DNA from: a virus
Virus record (IMG/VR): IMGVR_UViG_3300025626_000090
Location: 1-29,710 of that record
Strand: one strand, 5' to 3'
Length of the DNA stretch: 29,710 nt
The notes under the pieces are model-generated. The model was not told the origin of the DNA. It did no database searches and worked only from the letters and a program-made list of their open reading frames with translations. This document shows positions 16,301 through 27,600 of this stretch, piece after piece. Both the position numbers and the translations under genes were made by a program. Numbering within the stretch: the stretch's first letter is position 1; the number at the start of each line of letters is the position of its first letter.

Positions 16301-17745
16301 AACTTGACATAGAGTTTGATCTTATAAAACTACAGTTTGATTTAGAAAAAGCACGAATTGATAGACTTGTAAAAGAAGGAAAGATAAGTGCTGAAGATGC
16401 AAAAACTTTAAAGGCTCCGATTAATGCAGTAAATGCTAAAATCGAAGGAACAGGCGGCCTACGAGAAACAGCAAAAGCAGGTGCTACAGATGCAAGTAAA
16501 GCTGCGGGAGACAAAGCCGCACACGATATAGCCATGAAACAGGCAGAAGCGGAGCAAGAAAGATTTAATAAAAAGATATCTCGTTTTAATGATGTGGCAA
16601 AAGCAGGTATACAAGCAGAAAGAGATATTGAAAATGCAACTGCGTTAAGAGCGCAGAGAGAGGCTGAAATTGCACAGGCTGTAAAAGCTGGCACCATGAC
16701 CAAAGCAGAGGGTGATCAAGCTATTTATGATACTAAAGCTGCTGCTTTGAATTCTTATGCTTCTTCTGTAGGCAGTACTTTGTCTTCAATCGGAGATGCT
16801 ATGGCTGCTATTGGTCCTGAAGGCGAGCTAATGAGTGCCACTTTATCAGGTGTTGGTAGTATGACTGAGTCTTTTACTAACGCCTTTACCGTAATTAAAG
16901 ATGAAAGTGCTTCTATGGCTGAAAAGATGCAAGCAGGTCTTGGAGCAATAGGATCTGCTATCTCAGCAATTGGAGGCATGCAGAAAGCTTCTTCAGAAGC
17001 CCGGGTTAAAGCACTAGATAGCGAAATCGCGGCAGAGAAAAAGAGAGATGGAAGATCTGCAGGTAGTCAAGCAAAAATTTCAGCATTAGAAAAGAAAAGA
17101 GAGTTAGAAAAACGAAAAGCATTTGAGCAAGATAAAAAAATGAAAATTGCTCAAACTGTTATCTCTACCATGCAAGGTGCTATATCAGCATACACAGCTA
17201 TGGCCGTTATTCCTATTGTTGGTCCAGCTCTTGGTGCCGCAGCTGCTGGAATGGTACTACAGATGGGTAAACAACAAGTTGCAGCAATTAAAGCTACTAC
17301 TTATCAGGGAGGCAGTGTTTCAGGGGGTCCATCATCTATCAGCATGGGAGATAGATCGAACTCTGTAGACTTAGCTGCAGGAGGTAGTCAGGGTGGCGAA
17401 CTTGCTTATATGAGAGGTGGCTCTGGCACAGGAAATGCAACAAACTTTACCCCTGCTTTTTCAGGTTATAAACATAGAGCTGCAGGAGGCTCCGCAGGCT
17501 ACATAGTAGGTGAGCAAGGCCCAGAGTTATTCGTACCAGAAACTTCAGGAGAAATAATGTCTGCAGGAGATACCTCAAAAATGGCCGCTCCAACAAATAT
17601 AAACTTTACAGTAAGTGCAGTAGACGCAACAGGTGTTGAAGATCTACTAATAGCACAAAGAGGAAATATAATAAAAATGATCAGACAAGCAGCTAATCAG
17701 CAAGGAGAATACTTTTTAGAAAGAGTATCGGAGAGTGAATTATAA
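13336..17745 (+). CDS. Tape measure protein
   Basis: The protein has 1469 aa and starts at GTG 13336, inside the end of the chaperone ORF. It sets tail length and enters the cell envelope during DNA ejection. It is largely Ala/Lys/Glu-rich helix, with a glycine-free coiled-coil stretch around 540-1150. Hydrophobic segments lie near 69-95 (SGLVAAYATLMAHVFALTAA), 285-303, 500-525 (FVPIIGWAFTAFSLLSPLLG) and 1289-1310 (IPIVGPALGAAAAGMVLQM). The C-terminal region has the GYIVGEQGPELFVPETSG motif (about 1388-1406), typical of phage tape measures. No lysozyme or peptidase domain is visible. By the usual rule of roughly 0.15 nm per residue the tail would be about 220 nm long. Reverse-strand ORFs within it, for example 16131-16703, are shadows. 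Confidence 0.95.
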   Translation: MADNTVQVTFKVNSDGSLQQVAKNADKAAKGMDKANASTVNYNRSARGVANLQGNQTKAFAATARGTSGLVAAYATLMAHVFALTAAFGALQRASALQQLEKGLIAVGNAAGQNLPYVAQEIQNITGSAVTLQEAMEGTALAMSAGFGIDQLKELTKVARGASIALGRNMGDALTRLVKGTAKLEPEILDELGIMVRLDKASQDYAASLGKTVTQLTRFEKQQAFLNATIDQGQKKFSVVIDSIDPDPYSKLSSAFQDLVKDMTTLINVGLIPVINFLSNSKFAMTGAIILFASSITRMLLPALGDMAAANAATSAQQAASATSAARVVSTQYLGAVKKVNAAFKTVPPSVKAVEAQFRAGTLTVAQYKSALTQLMKSEKLRAIRIKANGANASADKKRELAEIRTLIAETQRLIALEGQRTMLGGKGQLAKTSSKLSKRQSIYQNKIGESSVMGGFAVAGKGAKQHFKDVGKASGKLNKLKLGLEATTKSAGLFGSALLRFVPIIGWAFTAFSLLSPLLGDMFKKGAVAKAADEVVDSFDSFARVANQLNKELEKTDSMFERTNKMLSVRVGLLNQVSAGVNKVVSAQQEENAQKEEEALKALVKARNAEVGILLSAIAKKNNITLAEKRYQAILNKSKGISKEAAQRVLEEAKARIEATGMTKVFGNELIKLEKIQSRLAGFEEGQLIDADSLVKSVSDIEKPAKALKAAQAEANEATIKLENQLKSASEKSKGMFGELYTNVSGLVNALNLLKEKAEETGTSNIELVTKEQRTEVERLAKALDSDMVLSIAADGTETVNYHKTLENIQDIVAKNNKTAAQAVEISRNHANTAKQIGDIAKMNSVAYELQLSFEVDSLEAAKKGLEAKRSNLLAQEGISSQSEEVLKLDQQINNTQQKINSHSENGIKISMRLEQVKQRNLGYDTRALGIQEKIAKNAQDQVKRELELKRKKIGAEVTAADEVLILKKAEQENSKNRAARLAAELTKLDIEFDLIKLQFDLEKARIDRLVKEGKISAEDAKTLKAPINAVNAKIEGTGGLRETAKAGATDASKAAGDKAAHDIAMKQAEAEQERFNKKISRFNDVAKAGIQAERDIENATALRAQREAEIAQAVKAGTMTKAEGDQAIYDTKAAALNSYASSVGSTLSSIGDAMAAIGPEGELMSATLSGVGSMTESFTNAFTVIKDESASMAEKMQAGLGAIGSAISAIGGMQKASSEARVKALDSEIAAEKKRDGRSAGSQAKISALEKKRELEKRKAFEQDKKMKIAQTVISTMQGAISAYTAMAVIPIVGPALGAAAAGMVLQMGKQQVAAIKATTYQGGSVSGGPSSISMGDRSNSVDLAAGGSQGGELAYMRGGSGTGNATNFTPAFSGYKHRAAGGSAGYIVGEQGPELFVPETSGEIMSAGDTSKMAAPTNINFTVSAVDATGVEDLLIAQRGNIIKMIRQAANQQGEYFLERVSESEL

Positions 17746-18686
17746 TGCCAGCATCAACAGCTTTTTCAAATATATTACCAGATCCAAGTAACCCAATTAA
17801 TGATGCGGGTCAGGCTTCTGCATCTGACTTTGCCCCTGGTTTTTCTACAGTTAAACTTGCGTCTGAATCAAAAACTATATTCAACTCCACTAATTCTGGT
17901 AGGTTGATTACTTCTGCGTCTGGAGGACACAAATGGAGTGTAGATGTTACCTATAATCCACTCACTAGAGATGAGTTTGAACCTGTTTTTAATTTCTTAC
18001 TACATAAGAAAGGTAGACTAACTCCTTTTTTTATGTCTCTTCCTCAAAATAAAGTACCAAGAGATAGTTTATTTGCAACCTTTGTCACAAGTAAGGATAA
18101 TTTTGTAATGTATACTAGCCCGGTTCTAATAACGAGCCTTGAAGTAAATAGAGAATACCATATTCAGTTCTCCCCTGCAGATACAAATTTTGTAACAGTT
18201 GGAGCAGCAAGCGATGTTGCTCATGTCACGTTTACAGCTACTGGTACTGGTACTGGTACAGGACTTGCTGCACCCACTTATGAGCCTGCGGGACAAGATA
18301 ATATAACTATTAGCAATGTTACCGATAGTTATACTAGAACTACACATGGAACTCCCAAACCTGGAGATATATTTACTGTGACAGACAGCAGTGATGCATT
18401 ACACACAAAATTATATAAAATTACCAGAGTAGAAACCCCAGATCATTATGAGACTGCGGTTCCTAATCAACAGGTACATTCGTTGCCTGAACAAGCTCCT
18501 AACGAAACTGATGTTACGAGAATATACTTTACACCAGCTCTGCAAAGAAATCTATACAGCGGAGCTTCTATTAAATTTTATGACCCTAAAATAAGGGTTG
18601 TTATGACCGATGACATACAGGAGTATTCCTTGAATAATGATAACTTGTACACTTTTGCTCTTAAACTTGAGGAGGCTCAAAAATAA
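17745..18686 (+). CDS. Distal-tail-like (Dit/minor tail) protein with inserted domain
   Basis: The protein has 313 aa. The core begins with SASGGHKWSVDVTYNPLTRD and DEFEPVFNFLLHKKGRLTPFFMSLP (57-100), a pattern seen in minor tail proteins that sit under the tape measure, and resumes near 260 with RIYFTPALQRN and a final strand ending YTFALKLEEAQK. About residues 125-258 are an insert. Its first part (REYHIQFSPADTNFVTVGA and FTATGTGTGTG) matches a small beta module of the form YKI...T-F-x-GA...FTATG-GTGTG found in many phage tail proteins. It starts at a TAATG junction with the tape-measure gene. Function as the tail-tip adaptor ring is inferred from order and core pattern. Confidence 0.75.
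   Translation: MPASTAFSNILPDPSNPINDAGQASASDFAPGFSTVKLASESKTIFNSTNSGRLITSASGGHKWSVDVTYNPLTRDEFEPVFNFLLHKKGRLTPFFMSLPQNKVPRDSLFATFVTSKDNFVMYTSPVLITSLEVNREYHIQFSPADTNFVTVGAASDVAHVTFTATGTGTGTGLAAPTYEPAGQDNITISNVTDSYTRTTHGTPKPGDIFTVTDSSDALHTKLYKITRVETPDHYETAVPNQQVHSLPEQAPNETDVTRIYFTPALQRNLYSGASIKFYDPKIRVVMTDDIQEYSLNNDNLYTFALKLEEAQK
18240..18257 (+). repeat. Three tandem ACTGGT hexamers
   Basis: ACTGGT is repeated three times and encodes the TGTGTG part of a Thr-Gly run in the Dit-like protein. The run is a known ending of the inserted module; the perfect DNA repeat suggests recent slippage expansion. Confidence 0.8.
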
Positions 18687-21600
18687 TGACTGTTCGTAAT
18701 ATTAATTCTACACTTAAAACTTATTTAGCAGAAAATAAACCCTATATACTTGCACACCTAGTAAAGTTTGAAAGACCTACAATAAGTGACTCATTCAGTG
18801 GTTCTATAGCAGAAAAAACTACAGACTATGTTTATCTTACAGATGCTGGTAGAGATATTCAGTTTGACGACGGCAGTTTTTCAAAGCAGCAACAATATCA
18901 AAAAGATAAAGATGATTTTCAAGGGGTTGCTGTAACCACTGCGTCTCCTAATGGCCCTCAACTTTACAGGGCTAATAAACTTACCAGTGTTGGAACTATT
19001 AACGAAGGTATCGAAGCAAAAGCATCTAATTTAAGCCTAAAAATAGATGCAGGTGCTTTAAACTTAGATACATATGTATCTGCTACATTTAGTGGCGATA
19101 ATATCTCTACAAATATTGACCTATCAGACTATGGAATAAAAGAAGGGGACAAGATCAGAGTAACAAAAAATAATATTTCTGCCGATTATATTATAAATAG
19201 ATTTACACTAAACTCTCCTGCAGGCACAACACCTTTTAAAATGAATGCTACGAGAGTTAGTGGAAGCGCACTGTCAGGCACTAACGCACACTTACGCATA
19301 CAAGTAGTATCAGAAGATATTTCTACTCTAGTACTTGGCAGCAGTAATGTATCTTATACTAATTATATAAATAGGCGTGTATTTGTATATAGAGTATACA
19401 TCGATCCAGAAACAAATACTATAGTTGGCGGAGAGCCTGCATTTTATAGTGGAACCTATGATTCAAAAGGTGCGGTTTTACTTTTTAAAGGTATAATCAG
19501 CAGTGCGAGCATGGGTGATACTCCTGGCAGTAAAAGAGAAATTAACTGGACTCTTACTAGCCATTGGGGTGATTTTATACAGGTAAAGAATAGAATTACC
19601 TCGGATGCAGAACATCGAGCACTTACTGTAGATGGCTTACCCGATAGAGATGTAATTCTTAAACAGACCTATGCCTCTGATTTGGGTTTTGAACACTCCG
19701 AAACATCTCTCAATTTGATGGCCACCTATGATCAAATGGTCACAAAACATAAACTGAAAAAGAAAAAGAAAAATCTAGGTCTGAGCACAAAATATACTCT
19801 TGAAGAGTATGAAGAGGCAGTTCCTACTGATATTGATTTAAAACTTAATCTTCACGCAAAAGCTTTACCCGTTGTATACGGTGTTCAAAAAGTAGAGAGT
19901 GTTCCTGTATTTTTTGACAATCAAAAAAGTAAAACTGATCATGTATATGCTGCTTTTGCTATATGTGAGGGTAGTATTGGAGGTATTTATGATGTTATAC
20001 TTGATAGTAAAACTACGATCTGTACCGATGCCGCTGATCAAGCATCCAGAGGTACTCAGAATGCTAACAATTCTGTCGATGTATTATGTCAAGGCAGGGC
20101 TGACTTAGGCAATGTTCTTGAAGGTATAAACAGCTCTGTAGGCACACCTAAGTTTGTCTCCAATGTATATGATTATGAAGGGTATCTTAGTAGTGAAAGA
20201 GATGGTATAGTAGCTGTTGAAAATACCCCCTATTATGAACAAAACACTCAAAATTTAAATGCAGGTTCTATAGGTGTAAAAGGGATTTTACACGAAAAAA
20301 CTTTTGCCTTTAGAGACCCTATTGATTCTACTTTTATATTTCACTCTGGATTATCGAATCAAAGAGCTAACAATCTTTTGGTTGAAAAAGCTGCTAAACA
20401 ATTGTTTAAAATTCAAAATGATTTTTACGAAGGACAACCACATAAATACTGGACTCCAAACCATAGACTACTAGATACAGCATATTGTGTAGGAGAGTTT
20501 ATTGTTGGAGACGGCGAAATTGAATTGCCAGAAATGACTTTCCTTGTAAAAGGTAGAGATGTTGAGTGTTATAACTATGATAATAGTTATATGCACAACC
20601 CTGCAAGTACATATTCTTCACAAATAGGTAATATAGGCCAATTTAACGCAGGAGACACTGTAACCATTACAGGAACAGGAATATCTAGCTATAGCACTGT
20701 AATTATTGATAAGTTTTTCTTCTACGATACTGAAGGAACTCTACAGTGGCGATTTAGATATGAAATCGAGCCTTCAAATCCTACATATGACATTATAATG
20801 ACCAAAGGCTCTTATAGTTGGAATATGCTTGTATCTGATGGATTGGTTGCTACAGGTACGGTACCACAAACATTAGCAGGGGGGATTACCGGATTTAGTG
20901 GCTCGGGAGCTGGCTTTACTATAACCTGTAATCAAACTACAGCGGCACAAGTAGCTTTTGATACTGCAATTACTCAAACCGTTGCGGTAAACGGACAATC
21001 TGAAAAACTGGCAAAAATATCTTTGGTCTATTACGGAGCCACACACACTAGTTTTGGGTACTCTGCTTTAAGCTTTGAGTCTTCTACTTCTAATACTATT
21101 TCTGGGTTAAAAGGCTTAACTTTGGACTCAAACGATATTACTACAAGCACTTACAATACAGTATGGGTGCGAAATGCTGCTATTGTCCAACTTGTAGACG
21201 CCGGCGGCAGTGTTCTTAAACCTTCTGATAATAGGCTTGAAGGGCACACCGTTATTATGACTCACTTCGATACTAATGGTAAGCCTTATGTTCAAGAGAG
21301 AGTAATTACTCGATGGGTAGATGATGGAGGAGCTACGACAAATGCTGGCATGATCTTTGTAGATGAACCTTGGGATCTAGAATACCAGCCTATAGCAGGG
21401 TCTACTTATTTATTACAGATAAGAACTCCTAAAGATAAAAGAGTTTCTTTAAATCCTGCTATGCAACTTCTAGACTACATGAAATCAGAAAGATATGGAA
21501 AAGGTCTGGCATCTAATGAAGTTGATGTAGAATCGTTCAAATCAGCTGCTAGACAGTGCGATAGTAGATCAGATGTTACAGTACTAACACCTTCCGCAGG

Positions 21601-24600
21601 CACTACTATCCCTGCGCCAGGTGCAAAATATAAGCTAGAAAATAATAGTAATTTACAGTTTAGAGGAACTGTAAAAACTGTCGTAGAAAAAACTATTTCT
21701 AGTACTGCTTATTTTGTAATAACTTTTGAAGATTGTATTGGAAAGTTACTAACTAAATTTACGGGTGCACAATATGCGGTAGCTGGGGATCTTTTCTGGA
21801 GAAATGACGGATCTGTAATTACTCTTAAAAAGGCTACAATAAACGGGGATCTACAAACAACAATACAATACAATGCACTAACTACCGCAGCTACAGCTGA
21901 TTTCACTCTTCAAAAGATTAGTGGCACTGGTGCAGGTGCTCTGGTTATGAATACAGGTACAGCAGGGTATTCCGCAGACGGAAACCCTATAATTAAAAGT
22001 ATAGATTCTGCAGGAGGTTGTACAGCTTCTGGTTATAGTCTATATGATTCGGATAATGTTAAATATTGGAAGCTGGCAGGTTGGGAAAGCCCTGCACAAA
22101 GAAATGTAACACGACACCAGTTTAATCAGGTTATTGACACTGCAAATAATGTTTTTTCAAATGTTAATAATATGCTTCGTCAGTTTAATGGAGTTCTTAG
22201 ATATAGTAATGGTAAATATCAGCTTCAGGTTAAGTCTTCGGCAGGCACTTTAGATGCTCTAGAAAAAATAAAAGAAGAAGATATTATAGGAAAAATTTCC
22301 TTATCCGATAAAGGAAGTAAAAAGACTTATAATAGTATAAGTGCAAACATTATAGATCCTTCTCAAAATTTTGAAAACAGAAGCGTTTCTTTCTTTAACT
22401 CTGACTATATTAAGGAAGATAATAATATACCTAAGAAAGGTACTTTTGATACTCCATCTATTACGAACTATTACAATGCTCGAGTTAATATTAAGCAATT
22501 CTTAGATGAGTCTAGAAACGGGCTAGAGATACAATTTAAAGTAAGGCCTTCAGGAGTGCTGTTACAGGCTGGTGAGATTATATCATTAGAGTACCCCAAT
22601 TTTAGTTGGAACTACGAAAAGTTGTGGAGAATTACAAATTTAAACTTTAATGCTGATGGAACCGTTAGTGTAACAGCAATAGAGCATGAGGATTCAGTTT
22701 ATCTAGTACAAGCAGAGGATAGAGTACCTCAATTTAAGATTGAAACTGGGTCAACAGTTGCACTACCTGGCATACCTGACGCTCCTTATGGTTTATCTGC
22801 TACTCAGAATGCATCCGGAGGTATTGAACTTAACTGGGTACATACAACAGGCTTTAATCCTTCTACCTTTGATACAGAAGTTTTCCGTAATACTATCAAC
22901 GCTAGACAAGGGACTATGACTACAAATGCAGCGGGAAATAATGCTACGAGCATGACTTTTGCAAGCGTCTCAGGTACTGATCCTGTTGCAGTGGGTATGA
23001 CTGTGGAAGGTGTAGATACAGAACTAGCAACGTCTGCAGGCAGCTTTCTTGCAGGAGAAGTATATAAAATCACCACACTAGGAAACACGCCTTGGCATAC
23101 TATTACTGGTATAGGCGTTCTTAATGATTATAGTCTTGGTGATGTTGTTATACCTGTTACTGGTCAGACTGGGGCAGGAACAACTGGTGCATTACAAAGA
23201 GTTAGTCGAGAAGTAAAAGTTACAGCAGTAGATATTGCAAACAATACTATTACTCTTAATCACCCTGCTGATTGGTCTAACGGGACTACTATTACGTTTA
23301 AGGCTCAAAAAATAGCTACAATAGACTCTGAGTCTTCGTATATTGATCCAATCATTGGAGATCAGGACGGAGACGTTACTAGGTACTACTGGATACGTTA
23401 TAGAATTAAAAAACCTGTACAAAATGTTGCCGGTGCGATAAACAAAGTAATGTTCTCAAATTTCTTTCCCACTACTATCACAGGTGGCGTGTTAGGTATA
23501 GGTAGACTTATTGATGTTGAGCAAGTTAGAGATTTTAACTTAACTTTTGGAAACGCAAAAGAATTTGTATATAATACTGGCGGAAATAACATTGAAAGTG
23601 GTTTTGCAACTAACTGTCAAATTACTGTAAGCGGTATAAATACTTCGGGAACGGTAACCTATAGATATAGAACCCTCAATAAAACAGGAACCCAGATAGC
23701 AGATAGTGGTAGTGTAGGAACTAATAGTTTTACCTATACTGCACCTACAGGAGCTAATCAGGCTGCGGGATTTGCTCTTTTGCCTCAAAGTGTAGAGATC
23801 ACTATGACTGATACTGTTGGCAGTGATGTCTTTACTAAAACAGAAACTGTCGACTTTACAGCTACTAGAATCATTTTAGACGGGAATGCAGGTCTTGATG
23901 CTATGAAGGTTGTTTTAACCAATCCCATACATCAGTTTCCTATAGCCTTAAGCGGCACTATCACAACTACAGGTAGTGGAACAAATTTTCAAGTCTTCGA
24001 GGGAGGAACCGCTTTAAAACAGAAAGTCGCAGGAAGTGTTGGAAACGGAGAATACTCTGTAACTTTAACTAGTACTGCTTGTACTCCAGGTAGCTTAAGT
24101 GGTCAAAATACAACTACTACCACTATTGCTAATCATAGTCTATTGAATAGTACAATCACAGATGGAACTGTTGTTATAACTATTTCTGGTAATAGACTGG
24201 ATGGCACTAGTTTTTCAGAAACAGCAACTCAAATATTAACTGTCAAGGATTTGGCTTCAACAGTTAATATTACAGTAGACGACCAGTCCATTGAGTATAA
24301 TAATCTTGGATTAAGTCCAAGCCCTGCTACCGTAAATATTACGGTAGATACTTTTGGTATCACTACCCCCTTTATTGATATTGTGGCAACTGACTCTGCA
24401 AGCACTCCAAATGTAACAACTATAGTAACAAATCAGGCAGTAAGTAATAGTACTTACGCAGATACTTTTACAGTACCTATTAATCTATCAGATACTCCCA
24501 TTTCTATAGAGGTTATCGCAAAAGAAGTTAGCGGTGGTACAACCGTAGCAAAAGATAAAGCTACAGTATTCGGTGTTAAAAACGGTATTACTAGTGCTAT

Positions 24601-27600
24601 TGTATATGCGTATAAGAGGGCAGCATCTGCGCCAAATGATAATCCAGGAGCTTGCACTGTTAGCCTTACTACAGGTAAAATTACAACAGGTTCTCTTGCA
24701 AATAGTTGGGAGAAAACCCCTCCAAGTGGAACTGACCCAATGTATGTTGTTACGGCAACTGCTGCCGGTGGAGGTCTCACAGATGCTGTAGCCGCTGGGG
24801 AATGGACAAGTCCTGAAAAATTTGTAGAAGATGGGGACGACGGTGCCCCCGGTCTAAATGTTGCTACTGCACTTATATATCAAAGAACAACTACAAGTAG
24901 TGCTCCAAGCACAGGTACTAATAGTGGTAAACCTTCAGGCAACAGTACATTTACTTTTTCTAGTGGATCTACATCTTTTTCTACTGCGAATGGTTGGTCA
25001 GCTACTATACCTGTCGGTACTAATGGAAGATATTTATGGATTCTACGAGCAACTGCGTCTTCTACCGCTTCTACTGATACGATTGCAGACAGTGAGTGGG
25101 GAACTATAGAGCTATTAGCTCATGATCCTGAAGATGCTATAGTAGTCTCTCTAAGTAATCCATTTGCTTTGGTCACGACTAATTCAGATAATACTTTAGA
25201 TAAGAGCGGTACTAGTAGTAGTTTATCAATTTTTGAAGGTAATACATTACTAACAGCAAAGGCTAGTAACCTTACTAATGGAACATATAGTGTAGCAGTT
25301 ACTTATTCCTCTGGGATAACTCCTGCGGGAGCGACGAGTATTTCGAATGGCGTATTTTCTGTACCTCTCATAAATACTATGACGGTGGCTGAAGGTATTC
25401 GTACTTTAGCAATAACTGGACTAAGATTAAATGGAGAAAGCTTTACTAGGAGTATTACTCAGAATATTAAGAAATCAGAAAGCTCTGAAAGTGTACGACT
25501 GTACGTTCCTGTATTAGGTACGGCTGTTGAATTTCCTACTGAAGGTAATAGACCTGTTGCGACAGGTGTTACTGTACGAGCTGAGATACATGGTCTTGAT
25601 ACTACAGACAACGCAACTTATACAGTACAATTTTTAAATGGTACTACTAATATTGTAAATGCGGCATACTCGGCTGGAGCTGCTAACGCAACTATAACGA
25701 TGCCTCAAGACTATGACGACTACCCATACCTTGTTACCGGAAGCTTACGGAGAAATGGGGTTACGATAACTACAGATACAATAGCTTTTTATGCTATTCG
25801 TAATGGTAGAATAGGAAATTCTACTACTACTGGTATATTAAGTAATGAAACTCACTCCATACGTAAAAATAAGAATCTAGTAGCAAACTTCGATAATTCC
25901 GGAACAGATATTGAGATGTTCGAAGGGGGGCTAGCACTAAATCATGTTGCTTCAAATCCTACTGCAGGTCAATTTACAGTAAGCTCTGCAGGAAGTGGGG
26001 GTATTACTCCTGGAAATATTAGTACTGCGGCAAGTTCAGGTATTTTAATTCAAAACCCTAGCCCTGTTAATAAGCTTAACGGTTCAATAGCAGAAGCTTT
26101 TGAAATTCAAGATTTAAATGATGATGGAGTTTTAGAATCCTGGAAAGATGCAGGAAGTAGTATGACTGTAACTCCAAATGCTATTGCTGCCCCTTTCAAT
26201 GTTCAAGGGGGTTCCGGAGCGGAATTACTACAAGGGCCGAACAGTTCTGGTGTACACGGACTTAGAGTAATTAACGATGCTAATACTAATTTTAGTGTTT
26301 TAAATTTATCCAATACTCAACACTGTTTTTCTTGTTATCTTAAAAAAGGTACAGGGGACTATGCCTATATTGGCGTCGGTGCCGTTTTCTTCGCTGCTTA
26401 CGCAAAAGTTAATTTGACGAATGGTGCCGTTCTTAGCAATAGTGCAGCAAGTACTGTTGTTACTAGTGTTGGAAACGGTTGGTATAGAGTTTCACTTACA
26501 TTCACATTTAGTACAAGTCAACTTGGCTATAGCGGTAATTCTGCTCCTAATTTACAGATAGGTATTAGTGACGCAGGCGGCAGTACTTACCTCTTTAATA
26601 GTAGTGCTCATAATAAAAATATCTATGTATGGGGTGCTAGATGTGAGGTAACTAGTGCTTCAACTCCTAGCGCATATGCCATAAATGCTCAGTCTATTGC
26701 TAGAGTGGCGGATCATGGAGGAACCCTAACTTCACTTACTCCTTCTATTGCTTATACACTAAACGGGGTTGGTTTTGGAGGAGGAATACTACCTTCTCTC
26801 GTTAAAACTCAAACTTTTAGTGTTGTAAATCCTGCCTCAACTGTACAAGTAAATTCTTCAGCATACTCTGTAGACTTTGATTCAGCAGGAAATAATCCTT
26901 CGCCAGCTAACTTAACCTATACTCCTACTGTATTCGGTATTGGCTCTGATAAGTACTATAAATGGACAATCAACTCAGGAGGAACGTCTGTTGTAAGCTA
27001 TACTACTCATGCTAGCCCTGCAAAAGCTGATGGCACAATGACTTTTGCAAGTTTTCCAAAAGTAGTAACTTGTGAAGTCTATAGCGGAACTACTCAAGGG
27101 TCTGGCGTTTTACTAGCTTCGGATTCGTTCTCTGTAATTGGAGTTAAGCCAGGTGCAACTGTTAATATCACGGCTTCTATGGGTAGTCATATTTTCGATG
27201 CTGATAATACAGGACTGGTTGCAATCAATGATTATAGTAATACTTTTTCTGTAGTTATTAATGATGTAACATTCAGCTACGATGGCTCTAGTCCATACTC
27301 TGCCAACAGTTATAGGTTTGGAAGTATAGCAAATACAGATGCAAATGTTTATGCTTCATTGATAAATACAAACGGAACATTAACGGTAGCCGGAAACTCT
27401 AATCTTTTTACTGCTCAGACCTCTAATACTTCTGATCAAATACAGGTTCCAATTATAAACAATGCTACTGGTATTACTATTGGCGTATATATAATTTCTT
27501 TGGTAAAACGTATCGGTAATAGAATTATAGAACCTATTAGTTCTACTCTTACAACTAGTGGTACTAATACTACATTTATGGCATCGTGGAGAGGTGAAAC

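Noticed and set aside
16131-16703. 190-aa reverse-strand ORF inside the tape-measure gene (similarly 7837-8358 and 12688-13125)
   Set aside because: Composition mirrors the coding strand, no recognisable family, and no ribosome site or promoter stands out; these are shadows of long coding frames.
26075-26710. Diversity-generating retroelement variable region in the lectin-like insert
   Set aside because: No reverse transcriptase gene and no template repeat are seen in the window.
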